Part shown: positions 1 to 11,998 of the stretch, one piece after another
Layout: each line of letters opens with the position of its first letter
Numbering within the stretch: the first letter of the stretch is position 1
Assembly (NCBI RefSeq): GCF_037038585.1
Contig: NC_092520.1
Span: 191,622,604 to 191,686,603, forward strand
Direction: 5' to 3'
Source of the DNA: Patagioenas fasciata
Taxonomy: Eukaryota > Chordata > Aves > Columbiformes > Columbidae
Length of the DNA stretch: 64,000 bases
Position numbers and translations under genes: made by a program
The notes under the pieces: generated by a model
What the model was told of the DNA's origin: nothing
The model's database searches: none
The model's input: the letters and a program-made list of their open reading frames with translations, nothing else

Positions 1-417
1 AGAACATCAAGCATCATTTATTTAGCTTTCAGTTAGCGTTTACCACACAACTGAATCAGGAAAATGGACAGAGAGGAAAGCTACTTCTTAAAAGAATCAG
101 TTCAACATTATTTAAAATACTATGAGGAATAAGAGTAGACAGAACTGATCTGTTGGTATTTGATCTCTCCTCTCAGGAATCTCAGAAATGTAGGAAAAAG
201 AGGATGGTAGTGACATGCCATGAAACCTGTATCTGGCCTGTGCTGCATGGATGCACCATGTACTCAGGAGCTCCCTGGAGGAGACACCCCAAGCAGTTCT
301 GATGCCTTAAAATGGGCTCCCGCTTTTTTTCTAACACATCTTGAAGTCAGGTGTCTGGCTACACTGTGTTGTGGGCCTCTGAACATGTATCCCAAACGTG
401 GCTCTTCACGGTGTGGG
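1..417. other. Intergenic, no gene seen
   Basis: AT-rich to balanced sequence with no splice-bounded open frame and no recognised family. An open frame at 220-534 runs into the CR1 tail that follows and codes for nothing I recognise. Confidence 0.5.
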
Positions 418-525
418 TATCACAGAATGTTAGGGATTGGAAGGGACCTCAAAAGATCATCTAGTCCAATCCCCCTGCCGAAGCAGGAACACTTAGGTGA
501 GGCTACACAGGAATGTGTCCCGGTG
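418..525 (-). mobile_element. CR1 LINE 3'-end fragment
   Basis: The + strand reads CACAGAATGTTAGGGATTGG, followed by the usual 'GGGACCTC...ATCATCTAGTCCAATCCCCCTGCC' block. This is the reverse complement of the 3' end of avian CR1 elements. Only about 100 bases remain, which is a typical 5'-truncated copy. Its 3' end faces left. No coding capacity. Confidence 0.88.
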
Positions 526-2155
526 GTATGTTGAACTACAGATAAATAAGTGATGTGGCAGGAAACCTGGGCATCCTGGGAGTCAGAGCTTAAGCCCAAT
601 CCTGAACACTGTCTTCATGTCTGGAGGCTGATGTTCCCTCAAACAATGTGAATGTAGTTGCTTTGCGTGTGGTGTAATCTGTATGATTTTTTAACATGCT
701 ATTACATGAAGACAACATGGTAGCAATGCAGACCACTCAGGTTATTCCAGATCCAGGCCATTATGTTGATTCTATGGTAAAAACATCCAAAATATAGTTC
801 CTAGTGCAAAGGTTAAGCGGGGAGGGTACTAGAAAAAGCTTTGTGTTTAAAACAGATGGGAAATAGTGGTATGTAGCACTGAGAACCTTGCCAGGCAGGG
901 CATAGGCCAAAGAAGCTTTGTGATTATTTCAGTGTATGCCAGAAAATGACCCAGTCACTGGCATCAAGAGCATCAGGGAAGTACAAGCTAAACATAAAGA
1001 CTGATGTTATGGATGTTTCTGTGGGCCATTAAATCAATCCATCAAACCATCTGCCTTTTTGCTAGGACTAAGCATGAATCTAATCTCCTAGGCTGGACAA
1101 CTGTCAACTGTAATTGTATATAGATGAGAGACATCTAGGCACCATTAAGTGGGGGAGAAGTAAATAGCATAAGGACACTTGATCAATTTTCTTTACTTTC
1201 CATATTCAGGAGTTCATCTACCTAGTCGGCCACCAGAACACAAGTGTTCTCCAGTACATCATAAGAAAAGTCCACTATGGTAGCAAAAGTGACTGAGATG
1301 ATAGAGACCAGATGACCGTCCTGATGACCTCCACACAGACTTGCATGTCGTCTGCTAAAATCTGCTTTCCTCTGTCCAGCAGTCCCAATTTTTCATTATA
1401 GTAAGTTAAATTTTCATCATAACAAGTATCTGCTTTCCAACATACCACACATATGTTAAAATGCTGAATTATAGCTTATTCCTTAGAGGTGCTGTGGGAA
1501 ATAGCTCTGCTGCAACAGATGCATAGTGTAATTCGTAGCATTTTGAGGGTGCTCTGCCCTAAATTTGACACACTATAAAATATCCCTTGGCAGTTTGGCA
1601 GTTAGAATCTCAGCTATAATAATGCATCAGTGTCACTGGGTCAGTCAGATAATGGTGAGGTGAGGTCCTGCACCATTTTTATTATTCATTATGCTGAATA
1701 TTCAGCTCCCTGCTTTTACTTACATAACAGAGATACTTTGCAAAATGTCGTTGAGGCAAATTGCTAAAGGATGTCCTGGTGTAATGAGTCCCCTCTGAGG
1801 TGGTTGCAACCCCCCTGCCTGGGCCATTCAGGCACCTGGATACTCTGACAAACAGGGCATGCCAGGGACAGCAACTCCCATTATGCAAGTGCAGTGAGAC
1901 AAAGAACCAAGGCACTCCCTTGTGGGACAGGATTTGGCTGGCCTCAGCAAAACTCCCAGCACTTATCAATTGGTAAAAGGAGATGTGCTGGAACTTGTTG
2001 GTCACAGGCCATGGGAAGGATAAAGGCAAGAACCTTACTTAGAAGGAATAGAGAGTGTTGATTCTATGTTTAGACAAGGTTCACAAGTTAATAAGGTTGT
2101 CCTGTAAAAGAGGGACTCTTGTTCTTGCACAGGGAAGATTGCTTGAGTTAAGGTA
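526..2155. other. Intergenic, no gene seen
   Basis: No recognisable gene. Several short open frames occur, the longest about 115 codons at 1682-2029 on the minus strand, without motifs or exon boundaries. The part from about 1790 to 2035 is richer in G and C than its surroundings and may be an extension of the retroviral remnant that follows, but I cannot show that. Confidence 0.45.
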
Positions 2156-2159
2156 GTAA

Positions 2160-2435
2160 CTGTTTAAGAAAATGTCTTAGCATCAGCCAGTCTGTGAATG
2201 TCCAGTGTACTGTGTAGACCAATCAGCCTGTAACACGGTAACAGAAACACCGATCAGCTCGGAGCACATTTCTGAGGAAAAGTATAAATGTATGTGAAGT
2301 ACACTAATAAAGCGGACATTTAGTTTGCATCAAACTGCGTCCCGTCTCTCAATCGCGGCACTCCCTTGGTGTTCTTGGAGTTCCTCCCGTACAGGAAAAG
2401 ACCTCCCTTCTGCCTGAGAAAGGCGGCAACAGTCA
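2160..2435 (+). mobile_element. Solo-LTR-like remnant of an avian endogenous retrovirus
   Basis: The stretch has the layout of a short avian retroviral LTR in + orientation. A TATA box (TATAAAT, 2283-2289) is followed only 23 bases later by a poly(A) signal (AATAAA, 2306-2311), then by a GC-richer R/U5-like segment beginning near 2330 (GCGTCCCGTCTCTCAATCGC). A plausible TG...CA boundary pair lies near 2161 and 2431. Placing AATAAA just before a short R region is known from alpharetrovirus-type LTRs. I see no gag, pol or env frame beside it, so it is either a solo LTR or a fragment. No clean target-site duplication is visible, so the borders are approximate. Confidence 0.6.
2283..2311 (+). promoter_or_regulatory. 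LTR core promoter and poly(A) signal pair
   Basis: TATAAAT at 2283-2289 and AATAAA at 2306-2311. The spacing puts the predicted RNA start right around the AATAAA, the compact U3/R layout of short-R avian LTRs. Whether it still works is unknown. Confidence 0.5.
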
Positions 2436-4571
2436 GTTACTCCTGGCAACCTAACACACCTGCTACCTGGATCCTAGCCCGAGCAGGATGGTACCAGAAC
2501 TTTACAATCTGAAAAGTTCTGGATGTAGACAAATGGTGGAAAGCACCAGAAATTACCTCATCCTAATTGTCGACAGAGTGGAATTTTACTGACTAAAAGT
2601 CAATGATCTTGTGACCCTACAAGTGGTGATCCTAAAGTGAGACCCTTTTGAGCTCTCCTGGATCACAGAGGGCTGTGACCAGAACCTTCCTCTTATGAGG
2701 ATGCCTGAACAAGCTGATTTCATGAAAATTCGATAATCATCTACTAAAGATTTCACAGGGTTCCAAAGGACTAACTCTTTGCAGTCTGACAGCAAAGATC
2801 TCTCGAGTCTTGATGAATTGCACCTTGAGAATGTTGCATTAAAATAGGTAATTCCCTAAACTCAAGAGGGAAATTATAGTAATAGGTATACCTGCACATA
2901 CTTACAGATATATTCACATATCCATGGATTAGTGTGCTAGTGTGTGTGATTTATAATGCTGTATGTATGTGTTTTACCCCATATTTACATGTGTGCTTAT
3001 GTGCATATAATTTGATTAATCTCTTTGTAAGTATAATATGACCCTTCCATTGTCACATCTTTAATCAAGTCACTGTTTTGATTACAACAAATTCCATTGA
3101 ATTATTTTAAATCACCTTATTTATCAGCTGTAAATTAAGCATTACTAGAATTAATCTACTAAACCTGTGAGTTACCTCAATATATTTCAAATAGGTGCTA
3201 AACCAAGAGTGTCAAAATCCATCCTGTGACTCCCATATGAGGGAAGGCAGTGGATGGCAGCAATGCATCCTCCCATACCGTCCTCCTTCAGGCTGCTGGA
3301 AGCTCTGTGGCTCTCAGGGTCATCTCCTCCATCAGCAGCCTCCGAGCACATTGCCTCCAAATCCAGAACTGACACAAGAGCGAGATTTGCTGCTGACAGC
3401 AAAACTTCAACTGGACAAAACTTGTTCCAGCTCATCAGAGTTCTGAGTGTATAAACTTTTGCTTTGCTGATAAAAAGTCGACAAAGGGATTATTCTGTAA
3501 AAGTGCAGGGTTTTTATTGGATCTCTCTGGGTGTGAAAGTCTTGTTTCAAAAACCACACATCTTCGATAAGGGTATTTGGCGGTCGCCTTGCCTGTTGAG
3601 GCAGACTGTTTTAAGCCCATCAAGGTTGTGCTGTGTCAATATCATAGTGTTTTTACAGTGTTAACCATACAGGAGAAAAGATCATCATCTTTATTCATCA
3701 CTTGTAATTTTTCTAATCCCTTGATGCAAATAATGTAATGTCACTGGGGCAGGATTTTTGTTACAAGACAAATGCCAAAGCTTGAAAGTATGTTGCTCAG
3801 CTCTAGATTAAGTGAGGGAGAGGGATACGGGGTTTATATCATCTGATTAATGCTTAGTCTTTTTCTTATCATTTAGCCAGCTATTTTTTTTTCAGCAGTA
3901 TCCTGTGATCTGGTTCAAGGATTGTCTATTCAATTCAGAACTGCCTGTTTTAAGCTGACTTTGCTTAGTCTTAGCTAGAGCTGTTTCCTGTCTAATAAAG
4001 GAATATGATTTCCACATTCTCTTTGTCGGGAATTGCTGCCCACTGTGCATTTTCAGTGTCAGCTAGGCACCAAGACGGGTTGCCTCTGAGTTGCCTTGGT
4101 TTACAGAGAAAAATACAATTAGCAGGAGGGATATAACTGGATACATTAATTCCATTTCTTTTCAACTATGACAGATACAAATGAAAGAAATACCTAGCAA
4201 AAAGAGAAGGCAAACTTTTTAGCATGGTGCAATCTTACACAACTGGAAGAAAATTTGAGAAGCCTGTGCAAAGGGAAAAATATCAAGTGGAGCTCGAACA
4301 CAAGGCATCCTTCCTGCATGCTGCAAACGAGTGACTTCAAAACCTGCTTCCAGATGGAGTATGTGCATGCTTGTGTGATGGTTAAATGCATCAAATGGAA
4401 TAAACTCAGCACCCAGTAAACCTCAGTGATTTGCCCTCACACAGAATGTAAAATAGTAACTGTTTTCTCCTTAACAATAGAGCAACTACAAATATCTGTG
4501 TTAAGTCCCTCATGACAAGTTTCTCTTGGAAGGGCGGCGTGGTCTGCTGCTTTCCTGCAGTCTTCAATAAC

Positions 4572-4650
4572 CATTATTATTATTATTACTACTACTACTA
4601 CTGTTATAATCATCACAGTCATCATCATTCATTATCCATTATTATTTTCA
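4572..4650. repeat. ATT/ACT trinucleotide microsatellite, interrupted
   Basis: Runs of ATT pass into runs of ACT and then into ATC/CATT-type repeats over about 80 bases. The phase change inside one array suggests point mutation followed by slippage. It makes the poly-isoleucine/valine and poly-tyrosine strings seen in spurious translations here. Confidence 0.9.
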
Positions 4651-5167
4651 GCTTGCTGATACCGCCTTTCCTATGTGTCAGCTCAGAGGGCCTTGGGGCA
4701 GCAAACCAGTATCTCCAGCACACAGTAAAGCACAGGGCTAATTACACCCCAGCCCTGCCCAATGGGGGATGTGCAGACCCACCGCGTGGGCAGTACTGAG
4801 CTTCCCCACTTCCCAACAGTGGGCACAGCCCAGCAAGAGCAGCTCCCGTGAGCCCCACAGGGTTTGGGGCAGCCTGGCTGGGCAGCACTGGCTCTGCCTG
4901 CTCCAGGGTTTGTGGTGCACCGGGTGATGCCACAAGGTGCCCCACGGCACAAGTGGCTGCTGTGTTGTGCCAAGTGACACAGATCCTGTGTTGGAAGTGC
5001 TCCCTGAAACCGGGAGCAAAACACAGCAGGGATGTGTCCAGTCCAGCTAGTGACATCTCCCCATCCAGACTGTGACAGGCACGGGAGCAGAGGGGCAGGA
5101 GGGTGGTACAGCTCTCACAGGGGGAACTCAGCATCCTGCGGTTTAGAATCACATGCTGCAATTTAAA

Positions 5168-5182
5168 AATAATAATAATAAT
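5168..5182. repeat. Short AAT trinucleotide run
   Basis: About five AAT copies follow an A-rich lead, close downstream of the GC-rich patch. Confidence 0.8.
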
Positions 5183-7175
5183 TGTAGGGATTTGCTGCCC
5201 TCTGCCAGGATTTTCTTACAACTCTGATTCTCTGTGAACTGTGAGAGCAGCGCTCAGCGATCATACACCAGCACAGCAAAGTCTCCGCATTTCCCAGTTT
5301 GTTGTAGGCAAAGCAGAGCAAAGTGCTGGGCACTGCTGCTGCAGCCTCCGTGCAGCCCTCCTGGAAAGCCAGAAGCACATGGTGATCCCCACACGGGTTG
5401 GAGTAAGGGGCAGAACTGCTGGGCTGGCAAGAGCCCCACATCCCTTCACTCCATCCCTCTGGGGGAGGTGAGGCAGCAAGCCTGACTCTCTAAAGCCAGT
5501 CCTTTGTTCCTTTGTTTGCTTGTCTCCTTACAAGAGCCAACCCACCAGCTTCCAGCTTCTCATGAGAAAATTCAGTTTGGCCTCTAATGCTGACCAGCCG
5601 GAGTGGGTTTGCTGAGTTTGATTTCTTGGTATGGTATATACTTTCTGAGAGACATTCAGCAAATCAGGTTGATTTTCATTAACACCATTTTCCAAAAGGC
5701 CCGTTAATGCTGATAGGACACTTGTGGAAATGTGGGTAGTGGTTTGGAAAACCTGGCTCTCGTTTTCACTAAATGTAAAGTATTTAGAGCTTCATGGGGT
5801 GAGACTTCTCTGATGAAATGCTGAGTACTGAACTGTCTACACCGCATTGCATTGGTCTTGTGGGCTACCTGCCTGCTCAGCAGGAGGAACATGCACATCT
5901 TGGACACTGATGTCTCAGACTGTAAGATGACTGTATCCTAAAAGCATTCATGGCTTATTAAAAGTACCTAGGTTGACTGTCTTGGATGTTAATATTTTTG
6001 CTGTGGGTACCTGAAATCAGGTCATGCTAGTCCTACCCTAAAATAGCAAAGAAATGAAGGAGTGGGGAGGTCTATAAAAGCACTGCAGATGCATAGATAT
6101 TCCTGATTGCTTTCTTTTGTTTGTTTTGAGAAAAAGAAAGGAAAACATAGATGTGCTATTGCCATTAGTATTTGTAATAGTTTGGCTGCCCATTCAACAC
6201 CCATGATCCTCATCTCCAACAGGTTACACTCCCAGAAGAGATAAATAGTTAGGAAAGGATTGAGGGAGAAGAACAAGTATGACTCAAATACAAATCCATT
6301 ATCATTCCTGATGGTTGACCGAACAGTTTTGTGAGATTTCCCCAGGGTTTTGAATGCAGGGGACAGCCTGGAGTTGGAGGCCATGTAAGTCTCTCTCTCT
6401 CTTATGTATAAGTGAAGTATGTAAGTTTTGCTGTACATCTGGCTCCTTTTCTGCTTCATACACACATAATCAGCAGTGACCTTTTGACTAATGATTCTGC
6501 TTGTAGCAGTGGCCACAGGCCTTAGCATCAAGGTCCACATTGCACAGCACAGTGACCTGCAGAGCTGACAGAGCTGGTCTGGAAGGCACTAGCTCCATGT
6601 GATATTGCAGCCATGCTAATAAATAGCTCAGAGCAAGCTTTCCTCTATCTGCTTTATTGCTGTCAGGGGTTTGAACTTTTATCCCTTTATGGTGCTACAC
6701 AATGACAATGAAATATGTTTGCTTGTTTAGAGCTATTTGGAGTATCTCTGGCTAGCGCTATACTAGACAGGTCAGGGATCTTCATGAAGCTGTGAAGATG
6801 GTGATAAAAGCCAAGGATTGATTTTATAGTTATCTTTGTTGTTGCTGAGAAAGCTTGAAGAATAAACAAACAGTTTTTTTGTCAACCTCTCCAGCTGCAA
6901 CAGCCACAGCCACTAAGATGTCCCTTGGCCCACTGAAGTGATGGCAACATCCTTGGTGATTTCAGTAACACTTGGACAGATAAGACAAGCAACTGTGTTA
7001 ACCCTGACTTCCACAGACTTACACTGTTTTACTACATCTGTGAATCTTTCTCCTTTTTTTGGGGTTAGATTGTGCTTACTTTGTTCCTCCATGGTAGATA
7101 TCTTAGAAGTGGCTGATAACAATTTGTATAGCTATATATGGAACAAGCACTAATGCCTCTTCTCTTGTGTTCTAC

Positions 7176-7177
7176 AG
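7176..7177 (+). other. HYAL4: Candidate splice acceptor of the HYAL4 pseudogene first coding exon
   Basis: A pyrimidine-rich tract ending TCTACAG lies about 50 bases before the old start codon at 7229. It is a plausible relic of the acceptor that joined a 5' untranslated exon to the first coding exon. The upstream exon itself was not identified. Confidence 0.4.
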
Positions 7178-7228
7178 ACAAACTGGGAGATTGTCCTAAA
7201 GTTGTCTCTTAGTGTTGTGTCTTAAGTC

Positions 7229-8108
7229 ATGAAAGTACTGCCTGAAAATGGGACGGTGTTATGTATTGTTCGCATTTCAGCCCCTGGCATGGCTTGGCAC
7301 AGTGCCCATCTGGACTTCCCTTGCAATGAAACCAGCCCGACCACCAGTTTGGGAGAGGACACCTTGCATAGCCACCTGGAACAACTGACAGATCTTAGCT
7401 CCCTGAGCCATGATGTTGTACTGAACCTGAAAATACTCTGTATTATTGGAAGCCTGTTAGCTAAAGCAAGAGGGCAGAACGCAACCATGTTTTATTTTAA
7501 TAGGCTTGGCTGTTATCCTTGGTACACATCACAGGAAGTCCCTGTTAATGGTGGCCTACCCTAGAACTTCAAATTCCAAACTCATCTGGAAAAAAACATC
7601 TGTAGCATCCCAGCCAAGGACTTCAGTGGATTATCTGTAATAGAATGGGAGCACTGGAGATCTCAGTGGGCCTGCAACTGGGATGCAAAAGATACCTACA
7701 GAAGAAAGTCCAGGAAACTCATAACCGAAGTGGAAGGGAATATTTCAGCAAATTATGTCGAACATTTAGCCAGTTAGCATGAGGAGTGAAAATCAGACCA
7801 AAGAGCCTATGGGGATACTGTTTATACCCTGGTCATCATAAATACAATTTCCGTGATCAGAACTGCACTGGTTCTTGCACAAAGAGTGAAGTTCTGAGAA
7901 ACAAAGAACCTTCTTTGCTCTGGGATAGCAGTGCAGCCCTATGTCCTTCCTTTGACATCAGGAAACCCCTTTCAAATGCTCAAAAATATTTTGCACTTTT
8001 CTCAGTTTAGGTTGAATGAATCCATAAGGATTTCCTCCTTGACAGTCCAAGATTATACTATATACTTCACTAGGTTATAGAGATGAACCCTTTTTATTTC
8101 TCTCTGTG
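7229..8108 (+). pseudogene. HYAL4: HYAL4 pseudogene exon 1 (signal peptide and most of the GH56 barrel)
   Basis: It begins with ATG at 7229 (MKVL). The frame moves to +1 at 7326-7385 ('MKPARPPVWERTPCIATWN', the HYAL4 mature N-terminus). It returns to frame 0 by about 7425 ('LNLKILCIIGSLLAKARGQN') and meets a TAG at 7562-7564 where the family has Gln (NGGLPQ). The catalytic segment reads VIEWEHW instead of VIDWE. After a TAG at 7775-7777 and a loss of about fifteen codons, the frame is +2 from 7783 ('GVKIRPKSLWGYCLYP'). It is frame 0 again at about 7979 ('FSQFRLNESIRIS') and frame +1 from 8076 ('YRDEPFLFLSV'), reaching a good GTAAGC donor at 8109. The exon end is phase 0, as in SPAM1. Confidence 0.9.
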
Positions 8109-10139
8109 GTAAGCTTTTGCTGGAACAATGTGGGCTGCATTTACGCTTTAACCATTCTTACAGATGGTGCATCAGGATGGAGAACCTCCTACTTGGGCCA
8201 GCTCTGCTGGTTCATGTTAATTATCCACATGCTTTAAAGAGCTCAATGTTCCAAAGAAAAAATGCGGCCTCAAATACTTTTTTTTTTTTTTTTCTTGAAT
8301 TCCTCACTAGGCTATACTCAAACATGCATTTGAATAGCTTAAAGGATTTCAGCAATTTGATGTAGTATGTAGAAAGCAGTTCATACATTAATTCTCCCTG
8401 ATATACTTTCTTCTGCCTACGTATGCAATCACTAATATGCAGATAGCTGCCCCTTTTATAGAAGGGAAACTGAGGCAGAGATGTTAGCAACTTACTCAGT
8501 GTTACATCAGAATGGGAAATTGAAACCAGCAGTCTTTCTGCATGCACCTATCTCAAAAGCATTTAATTTAGTCCTGTATCTACCTCAGAGCTGGCAGATG
8601 GTCCAGCAGAACCAAGGAGTACTGCTCACATCAGCTGAACACACACACACAAGTGTCTTCAAGATAAGTGCCTTATCCTAGTCCTTCTTTATATGATTCT
8701 GGACATGCTATCAGAAACTGGATGAAGAAAACAGTAGGTTGCCTGTGAAAAAGCAGCATAACCTGCCAGAGCCCTGGCTTCTTTCTTCGCTGCAGACAGT
8801 GGCTGTGCTTGGTAGATGCAGGTCTCAGTTTCTGTGTTTCAGAGTTTAGCAAGTGAGCTGTTTTCAATTTTTAAAGGCTATGTTTAGTCTTCCAGCCCAG
8901 GTACAGAGTCTGAAGCTGGTACCTTGCCTGGGAAAGGGCATTAACTCCCTCTCCTATTAGGTCCCACTATTCTCCTACCACTGCCACCACTCGCTACATT
9001 TCCCAGTAAGGGGCTGTGCTTCTCTGTCTCGAAGGAAAAAGCCTGTTCTTAGGTTTTAAGGGAGGTAGAGACACCTGCTTTCATGGTTTCATCCAGCTTG
9101 CCTTTCCTTAGTTTTGCAAGAAGAGAATAGATCAATAACTGTTGCAGGCTGGTGTGCAGCCCCTTTGCCACATGATGCCCGGTTTCCACCTCTTTTCCCC
9201 TTCAGGCAATTAACTCCTGTGAAGTTTTTCTCCTTTGATTTTTGATTTGCTGTGACCCTCCATCTCCCTTAAATCAACGATGATGTCTAAGGAGTCACTT
9301 GCATATTAAAGGTCTTTCATCTTCAGTGCTTGTGGTATAGTAATTCACTTGTTGCTGGTCCATAATCCCTGTTCAAATAAAAGATAAACTTCCAAGCACC
9401 AAATATCCTCTCCTTACAGTCTGTGATATGAGGAAAAGGTAAAGTGAAAGATATCTATCTGAAACAAACCTAGAAATAGCACAAAAATTGAAACTGAAAT
9501 TCTCAAGATTCCCAAAGTGTTGTGTTTTGCCTTTCATTTAAGGTTGTGCAACGCTGACAATTTCCCTCCTATAGAATGTGCCTATTTACAGGTTCTTTTT
9601 CTAAGGTTTTTATAAGAATCTGAGTGAGCTCCTAGGGAAAGCAGAAAGAACAATGCATGCCTTTGGAATCACAGCTTTCGAACTGGTGAGGGACTGGAAA
9701 ACAGCTGATTGACATAGCAGAATTGTGCTCTCCTTCCCCTTATCAGCAAAAACAGAATGGAGGGAATCCTTCAGGGGATTCTCATGTTAAAAATCCCATT
9801 TTAATGAAAAGATTTGAGTTGCCTCTAGTAATTGATGAGATATCCAACAATTATAATTAAATTTTGCATAAAAGTAAATTAAAATGCATTTTTTTCTCAG
9901 CGTTTGCTCACTTGCTTATTACCAACATCTCAGGCAGTACTCAACTTCGCAATTTTTGTTTAATAATCTTTTACTCTAGACAACAAACCTTTAGCCATAA
10001 TAAAATACAGTTCATAGGGACCAGAATGAAAAGAAAATGTAGTGTGAGGCACAGCCACAAAACAAACCACTGGATTACTTTAGAAAGGCTGCAAAATGCT
10101 GAATTAGTCTGACAGTGATGTCTTTACTCTTCGCTGTAG

Positions 10140-10227
10140 CAAGATCTTGTTAGCAGTGTTGGAGAGAGTTCTCTGGGATCTGCAGATATTATTATTTGTC
10201 TGAATATGAATTTAACTTCCTTCAGAG
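10140..10227 (+). pseudogene. HYAL4: HYAL4 pseudogene exon 2 (short 90-nt-class exon)
   Basis: After TGTAG the exon reads 'QDLVSSVGESSLGSADIII' then 'CLNMNLT', the counterpart of '[19 protein letters not shown]' and 'IWGDMNLT' in the SPAM1 exon downstream. One codon is lost in the GESAALG stretch, and the conserved Trp-Gly of the barrel strand has become Cys-Leu. The exon is 88 nt against 90 in SPAM1, so the frame at the GTAAGC donor is also disturbed. Confidence 0.85.
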
Positions 10228-10758
10228 GTAAGCCTGTGCCTGATTTAAATGCAATGTATAAGACTCTAATTTTATCCTGTTAATAGACACTGCCTGACTG
10301 CATCAGTTCTGAGTACTTGGTACTAGCAGAGCTGACTGCTCAACTAGTCTTTGCTGTCCCCCAGTCAGGATGACCATGGGACATGGTCTGTTCTTCCTGG
10401 TTCAACAAGGTCTTGTGAGGCTCACAGGCAACCAGTGGCAGGGAAGGAAGCCAATGGCTAACACCAGGCACTGGAAGACATTTTCTCAATAATTATCATC
10501 CTGGTCATATTTCTTTCCAGCTGGATAAAACACTAGGACATCATCTAGAGCCTGATTAGCACATCAGTCACACCAGATTAGGTGTACCAGTGGTGCCCAG
10601 CAATTTGTCAGGTTATGAGAACACTATGCTTGTGTGTGAGGAAGTAAAATGAAGCAGGCTGTTGAGATCAGATGGAGAGGCTTTGTATTATGTGATATCA
10701 GACCTAGCCACATTAAAATCAAAGATTGATTTATAAGGCTCCATCATGTCCTAGAGCT

Positions 10759-11000
10759 TTCACAGAATCATAGAATGATTGAGTCCAACCATAACCTAAC
10801 TCTAGCACTAAATCACGTCCCTAACAGCCTCATCTATACATCTTTCAGACACCTCCAGGGATGGTGACTCAACCACTTCCCTGGGCAGCCTGTTCCACTG
10901 CTTGACAACCCTTTCTACGGAGAAATTTTTCCTAATATCCAATCTGAACCTTCCCTGGCACAACTTGAGGCCATTTCCTCTCATCGTAGAGGACAGCCAC
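10759..11000 (-). mobile_element. CR1 LINE 3' fragment in HYAL4 pseudogene intron 2
   Basis: The + strand shows CACAGAATCATAGAATGATT, then 'GAGTCCAACCATAACCTAAC' and the 'CTGGGCAGCCTGTTCCA' block, all antisense CR1 3'-end landmarks. The antisense frame gives '[20 protein letters not shown]', the usual end of CR1 ORF2. It is 5'-truncated and belongs to a different subfamily from the copy that follows. Confidence 0.85.
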
Positions 11001-11339
11001 ACATCAAAATTTGACATGAGAAAAGACTTTATCCTTGAAGCTGTGTGAAATGGGTGTTCTGGGCTGCTTTTCTCCTGGCAGATAGTATAGAAAGCCCAGC
11101 CAGCATGAAAATGAATGGCTGAAAATAAGTGTTCAGTTTTCCTCAGCAAAATCAATTACTTCAGCAATTTTTCTGCAAAACTTTGGCTGTGGTTTCTGTC
11201 AGAGTCAATGCGAATAGGAGAGTGAATTTCTTTCCAACTCAGTCAAGTCACAAACCCAAGCCCCTGGAGTATCACCTCCAGATCCCCACAGTCTTGCCAC
11301 ACAGCCACACTGTCATCACTTGTGTTTCTAGTGTACACC

Positions 11340-11998
11340 ATGGCTTCTTTGTCAGCAGGATGACCATGAGCCAGCACAGTGCCCTTGTGGCCAAGAAGGC
11401 CAATGGCATCCTGGGGTGTATTAGAAAGGGGGTGGTTAGTAGGTCGAGAAAGGTTCTCCTTCGCCTCTACTCTGCCCTGGTGAGACCACACCTGGAATAT
11501 TGTGTCCAGTTCTGGGCCCCTCAGTTCAAGAAGCACAGGGAACTGCTGGAGAGAGTCCAGTGCAGGGCAACAAAGATGACTAAGGGAGTGGAGCATCTAT
11601 CTTATGAGGAAAGGCTGAGAGAGTTGGGTCTCTTTAGTTTGGAGAAGAGGAGACTGAGGTGACCTCATTAATGTTTATAAACATGTAAAGCGTGAGAGTC
11701 ACAATGATGGAGCCAGGCTCTTCTCAGTGACAACCAATGGTAAGACAAAGGGCAATGGGTATAAACTGGAACACAGAAGGTTTTGAGAAGAAACTTCGTC
11801 ACAGTGAGGGTAACAGAGCACTGGAACAGGCTGCCCATGGAGGTTGTGGAGTCTCCTACTCTGAAGATACTCAAAACCCACCTGGACACATTCCTGTGTA
11901 GCCTCATCTAGATGTTGCTGTTCTGGCAGAGGGATTGGACTAGATGATCGTTTGAGGTCCCTTCCAATCCCTAACATTCTGTGATTCTGTGATTCTGG
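11340..11998 (+). mobile_element. CR1 LINE fragment, ORF2 end plus 3' UTR, in HYAL4 pseudogene intron 2
   Basis: In sense orientation the translation includes '[20 protein letters not shown]', '[19 protein letters not shown]' and '[20 protein letters not shown]', the C-terminal part of the CR1 ORF2 protein. It then runs through the 3' UTR to the tandem ATTCTGTG terminus at about 11998. The open frame at 11129-11662 is this remnant and not a host gene. The copy lacks the endonuclease and polymerase parts. Confidence 0.92.

Larger units (their letters stand above)
2436..7170. other. Intergenic, no gene seen
   Basis: Mostly unique-looking AT-rich DNA. It contains a trinucleotide repeat (4572-4650), a GC-rich patch (about 4680-5110) and a short AAT run (about 5168-5182). 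The longest open frame, 172 codons on the minus strand at 6022-6540, shows no domain, no codon pattern I recognise and no flanking exon signals. This side may face the mammalian WASL neighbourhood, but no WASL exon is visible. Confidence 0.45.

Noticed and set aside
6022-6540. 172-codon minus-strand open frame as a gene
   Set aside because: No recognisable domain, no splice or poly(A) context and no codon signature. One such frame in 64 kb of AT-rich intergenic DNA can occur by chance.
11129-11662. 177-codon open frame as a host gene
   Set aside because: Its C-terminal half is CR1 ORF2 sequence, and the rest is unique DNA upstream read through by chance.
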